A stretch of 64,000 bases of DNA from Apus apus (Eukaryota > Chordata > Aves > Apodiformes > Apodidae): contig NC_067293.1 of the NCBI RefSeq assembly GCF_020740795.1, positions 20,030,378 to 20,094,377 on the forward strand. The letters are read 5' to 3'. A model generated the notes under the pieces. The model saw nothing but the letters and a program-made list of their open reading frames with translations, was not told the DNA's origin and searched no databases. The stretch's first letter is position 1; every line of letters begins with the position of its first letter. Both the position numbers and the translations under genes were made by a program. Below, piece after piece: positions 63,868 through 64,000 of this stretch.

Positions 63868-64000
63868 CTTGGAGTGTTGTGTCCAGTTCTGGGCTCCCCA
63901 GTTCCAGAGGGACAGGGATCTACTTGAAAGAGTCCAAGGGAGGCTACAGGGATGATGAAGGGACTGAACAAGGAAAGGCTGAGAGACCTGGGGCTTTTCA
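63868..64000 (+). mobile_element. CR1 LINE fragment, plus orientation, cut by window edge
   Basis: Matches the start of the copy at 5896-6410 ('ggagtgttgtgtccagttct', 'gagggacagggatctac', 'ggctgagagacctgggg'), and breaks off at the window end. It is sense to OPHN1. Confidence 0.88.

Larger units (their letters stand above)
62453..64000 (+). other. OPHN1: OPHN1 intron 11 (part)
   Basis: Begins with donor GTGCGT and holds a minisatellite at 62545-63180 and the start of a CR1 at 63868. No further OPHN1 exon was found before the edge. Confidence 0.85.

Noticed and set aside
62453-64000. OPHN1 exon 12 (start of the RhoGAP part)
   Set aside because: No acceptor followed by an IYHSP-like sequence is present; only minisatellite, unique intron and CR1.

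Overview
This is nuclear DNA from a bird. Three things point that way. CR1 LINE fragments occur throughout in both orientations. The introns are compact. The gene order STARD8 - YIPF6 - OPHN1 is that of the avian chromosome-4 segment equivalent to human Xq12. Coding sequence is sparse and split into short exons, so nearly all long open frames in the window are chance frames in GC-rich or repetitive DNA.

Layout. (1) 1-9.9 kb is the 5' end of a minus-strand gene read as STARD8 (DLC3). It has a CpG-rich promoter at about 9.7-9.9 kb, a 15-codon first coding exon (9603-9647) and a 34-nt microexon (6691-6724), then runs off the left edge; five CR1 pieces lie in the introns or to their left. (2) 9.9-21.2 kb has no confident gene; it holds a secondary CpG-enriched patch (16.9-17.5 kb) and an AT-rich, CR1-free block (17.9-21.4 kb) that could include a long YIPF6 3' UTR. 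(3) 21.4-25.75 kb is a complete seven-exon YIPF6 on the minus strand (229 codons, every splice phase closes). (4) 25.75-26.13 kb is a CpG-rich divergent promoter. (5) 26.13-62.45 kb holds OPHN1 coding exons 1-11 on the plus strand, encoding residues 1-368: the BAR domain and the whole PH domain. The RhoGAP domain and C-terminus lie beyond the right edge. Intron 1 is 16.6 kb and contains a CpG-dense patch at 34.3-34.8 kb. (6) 62.5-63.2 kb is a minisatellite of about 30/60 bp in OPHN1 intron 11, followed by the start of another CR1 at the right edge.

How the genes relate. OPHN1 and STARD8 are both multidomain Rho GTPase-activating proteins acting on membranes and the actin cytoskeleton. YIPF6 is a five-span Golgi/ER membrane protein that shares a promoter region with OPHN1. 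I saw no operon-like, viral or defence system. The observations most worth checking are the architecture of the shared promoter, the tandem repeats that start both first introns, the in-frame open 5' leader of OPHN1, the intron-11 minisatellite, and a 30-bp near-identical motif with a MEF2-type core present at two distant places.
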